Assembly: GCA_030068525.1 (NCBI GenBank)
Contig: JASJOS010000002.1
Coordinates: forward strand, 558,001-622,000
Length of the DNA stretch: 64,000 nt
Direction of reading: 5' to 3'
DNA from: Xanthocytophaga flava
GTDB lineage: Bacteria > Bacteroidota > Bacteroidia > Cytophagales > 172606-1
Numbering within the stretch: position 1 is the stretch's first letter; each line of letters opens with the position of its first letter. The notes beneath the pieces were generated by a model. The model searched no databases, was not told the DNA's origin, and saw only the letters and a program-made list of their open reading frames with translations. The position numbers and the translations under genes are program-made. Positions 62,161 through 64,000 of this stretch are shown here, in pieces.

Positions 62161-62499
62161 ATGATTAATTATCACAACAAAGTTTTTCGTTCTGTAAACA
62201 ATACGAATAATGGTGAGGTAAGTGCTGAAACCACTTTTCACTATCAGCAACATGATACTATAGTAACTGCTTCTTACTCGGGAGGAAGTATTGTGACTGG
62301 ACACCTAATTGCTCTTGTAGATGAGGTTGGACATTTGAGTATGCGTTACCACCATATAAATAATTCAGGACAGCTAATGACAGGAGTTTGCCATTCTATT
62401 CCTGAAGTAATGGAAAATGGAAAAATCCGTTTGCACGAAAAATGGCAATGGACAAGTGGTGATTATAGTTCAGGAGAATCTGTAATTGAAGAAATATAA
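62161..62499 (+). CDS. Small conserved protein, often called N-acetylglutamate synthase
   Basis: A 112-residue protein with a MINYHNKVFRSVNNT start, a central SGGSIVTGHLIALVDEVGHLSMRYHHIN, and a C-terminal KIRLHEKWQWTSGDYSSGESVIEE. I recall this family in Bacteroidota, often labelled N-acetylglutamate synthase, but the protein is too small and beta-rich for a GNAT, so that name is doubtful. The ATG at 62161 fits better than 62140. A long hairpin follows. Confidence 0.75.
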   Translation: MINYHNKVFRSVNNTNNGEVSAETTFHYQQHDTIVTASYSGGSIVTGHLIALVDEVGHLSMRYHHINNSGQLMTGVCHSIPEVMENGKIRLHEKWQWTSGDYSSGESVIEEI

Positions 62500-62500
62500 C

Positions 62501-62541
62501 AAATGCCTTTGATTATACAGTAAATATAATCAAAGGTATTT
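62501..62541 (+). terminator. 17-bp hairpin after the small conserved gene
   Basis: AAATGCCTTTGATTATA (62501-62517) pairs with TATAATCAAAGGTATTT (62525-62541), 17 pairs with one G-T, and a 7-nt loop. It also lies just beyond the convergent MazG-like gene and could serve both. Confidence 0.7.
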
Positions 62542-62576
62542 GAATTTTTGGCTCCTGCATTGCGCTTTTGTTAGGA

Positions 62577-62903
62577 CTATTTTAGCTTCTCGTTATTTTT
62601 GTGTCGTTCAGCATCCCTAATTGACTTCTTGTCCATATTTTGGGTTAATGCCTCTGTCAAATCAACCCCTGTTTGATTGGCAAGGCAAATCAAAACAAAT
62701 AAAACATCTGCCAGTTCATCCGCAAGATTTTTGTCTTTATCAGAATCTTTAAATGATTGCTCTCCATATTGACGGGCAATGATTCTGGCTACTTCTCCCA
62801 CTTCCTCTGTCAGTATAGCCATATTGGTAAGCTCATTATAATACCGAACCCCTGTATTTTTTATCCAGAGATCTACTGCTTTTTGTGCTTCTTCTAGAGT
62901 CAT
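62577..62903 (-). CDS. MazG-like nucleotide pyrophosphohydrolase
   Basis: A 108-residue all-alpha NTP pyrophosphohydrolase of the MazG-like type. The metal-binding pattern is visible as LTEEVGEVARI and LADELADVLFVLICLAN (EExxE...ExxD). It cleaves nucleoside triphosphates to monophosphate and pyrophosphate, sanitising the nucleotide pool. It is single-domain and probably dimeric, and has no operon partner. Confidence 0.9.
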   Translation of the reverse strand: MTLEEAQKAVDLWIKNTGVRYYNELTNMAILTEEVGEVARIIARQYGEQSFKDSDKDKNLADELADVLFVLICLANQTGVDLTEALTQNMDKKSIRDAERHKNNEKLK

Positions 62904-63123
62904 AAAAAAATATTTACAATTGTTTGCAACCTTTTATGTAAAAAACGGGTCATAGGAAAGTGAACTAAGAAAATTACAAATTAATTGTTTTGCTTTCTAA
63001 GGTAATTAAACTTTAGGCATACTTTTTTGTCTAATTTTGTGTAAAATTAAGAAAGTAGAAGTTGGATTTTTACATCTTTTTAGCGGTTTTTGATATGTCC
63101 GAAACTGCATATTCTAACCTGAT

Positions 63124-64000
63124 ATGATGCATATGGCACTACTTATGAATGAAGTAAAGTACAATAAGTTATATTTTTATATACTTTCTATAATTGCTAT
63201 AACTCTATGTTATCCTAAAATAAATGCTATTAACAATATTAGTATTATTGTATTAGGCATTATTTGGATTGCAGAAGGTAAATGGAGAGAAAAAAAGCTT
63301 CGATTGATACAAAGTCCTATTATATTACTTGTTGTTTCATTTTTTTTGTTACATGTTATTGGTCTATTATATAGTCACAATATTACGAAAGGTCTTCAAA
63401 CATTAGTAGACTATATACCATTATTATTATTCCCTTTGGTATTAGGCTCTATTTCTTGTTTGAAGAAAGGGGATATTTATTCTATTGTTTCACTGTTTAT
63501 TGCATCCTGTTTTGTTGCAACTTTTATTTGTTTGCTGACAGCAGTGAAGATATCATTATGGGATAATTTACAAACAGATGATCATTGGTTTTATGATCTT
63601 TTTACAAGGCCTATTGAGTTAAATTCAATCTATTTTTCTTTCTTTTTAGGTTTTTGCATTCTTTGTTTAGGAGCGTATCTTTTTGAGAATGTAGGTAAAC
63701 TTTCTCTTTTAAAGCGAACAGGTTTATTTTTGTTGATTATCTATTTTCTGGGTGTAATGCTTTTACTTACATCTCGTACTACTTTGATTGCTACTTTGTT
63801 ATTAGGAGCCATAAATTGTTTGTTATATCTGATAAAAACAGAAGGTAGAAATGTGAAAGCACTTGGTTCTTTGATGATTGCTCCAATACTAGTAGTTATT
63901 TTAATTTCTCAGTCTTCATTTCTTACTCAACGTTTTTCAGATATTAAAAATCTGAATACAAGTGCTGTAACCGAAAATTTGCGTTCGCGTCAAAAATTGA
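63124..64000 (+). CDS. O-antigen ligase-like membrane protein (5' part)
   Basis: An open frame from the ATG cluster at 63124-63135 (with further ATG at 63145) runs to the window end without a stop, giving 292 residues. It is multi-spanning (IIWIAEGKWREK, LLVVSFFLLHVIGLLY, DYIPLLLFPLVLG, FFLGFCILCLGAYLF, LLLTSRTTLIATLLLGAI). The layout, SHNITKGLQTL and the LTSRTTL motif match Wzy_C/O-antigen ligase family proteins that link or polymerise surface polysaccharide. The C-terminal part is outside the window. Confidence 0.75.
   Translation, partial: MMHMALLMNEVKYNKLYFYILSIIAITLCYPKINAINNISIIVLGIIWIAEGKWREKKLRLIQSPIILLVVSFFLLHVIGLLYSHNITKGLQTLVDYIPLLLFPLVLGSISCLKKGDIYSIVSLFIASCFVATFICLLTAVKISLWDNLQTDDHWFYDLFTRPIELNSIYFSFFLGFCILCLGAYLFENVGKLSLLKRTGLFLLIIYFLGVMLLLTSRTTLIATLLLGAINCLLYLIKTEGRNVKALGSLMIAPILVVILISQSSFLTQRFSDIKNLNTSAVTENLRSRQKL

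Overview
The window looks like a chromosomal segment of a Bacteroidota bacterium, most likely a soil or plant-litter member of the Cytophagales. The grounds are a SusC/SusD pair, a hybrid two-component regulator (HTCS), TAnnTTTG-type promoter elements, A-rich start regions rather than strong Shine-Dalgarno sites, and a moderately AT-rich composition. The genus assignment is inference.

Region 1 (1-3.6 kb): a structured, repeat-bearing spacer, then a two-gene unit. The first protein carries a transmembrane segment and a block resembling the Het-C / zinc-dependent phospholipase C family with substituted metal ligands. The second resembles CARDB-type beta-sandwich proteins. This is the least explained gene pair in the window.

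Region 2 (3.7-32.2 kb): an unusual run of seven units, each one transcription regulator next to one NAD(P)-dependent reductase: AraC+SDR, HxlR/QorB-like, TetR+SDR, three NAD(P)-reductase+AraC units whose AraC proteins are clear paralogs, and an AraC+SDR unit broken by a stop, frameshifts and a junction deletion. Candidate operators are visible for several: tandem GGTTTC-N6-GAAACC palindromes for HxlR, three TGAAACA-N4-TTTCA sites for TetR, and paired 11-bp direct repeats with 21-bp spacing for an AraC paralog. Between them lie a Cof-type phosphatase, a DMP19-like protein, an acetolactate synthase pair (ilvB/ilvN-like), a lone CheB domain, an MBL-fold/rhodanese protein, a DinB-like protein and an LpqC-type esterase. 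A small inverted-repeat-ended (MITE-like) element recurs in three spacers.

Region 3 (32.2-35.1 kb): small membrane, lipoprotein and nucleotidyltransferase genes and a 59-residue gene.

Region 4 (35.1-56.6 kb): a xylan utilisation locus, all on the minus strand. It has an HTCS sensor/regulator, SusC/SusD importer, and an eight-gene run: GH43, CE6-like acetyl esterase, BD-FAE-like esterase, three CE1-type esterases, a GH8 Rex-like exo-oligoxylanase and a double-domain CE1 protein. The same palindrome, TAYGTGT-N7-ACACATA, lies upstream of both the HTCS and the GH43 genes and is a candidate HTCS site. The locus is rich in esterases and has no endo-xylanase here, suggesting uptake and trimming of feruloylated/acetylated xylo-oligosaccharides.

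Region 5 (56.6-64 kb): housekeeping-like genes: an AlkA-type glycosylase, a decayed DUF1810 gene, tRNA-Val(GAC), a GT35 glucan phosphorylase homolog with Thr in place of the PLP-binding Lys, a class II DnaJ, a YvlD-type membrane protein, a MazG-like pyrophosphohydrolase, and the 5' part of an O-antigen-ligase-like gene cut by the window edge. No rRNA, CRISPR array, intact IS element or prophage was seen.
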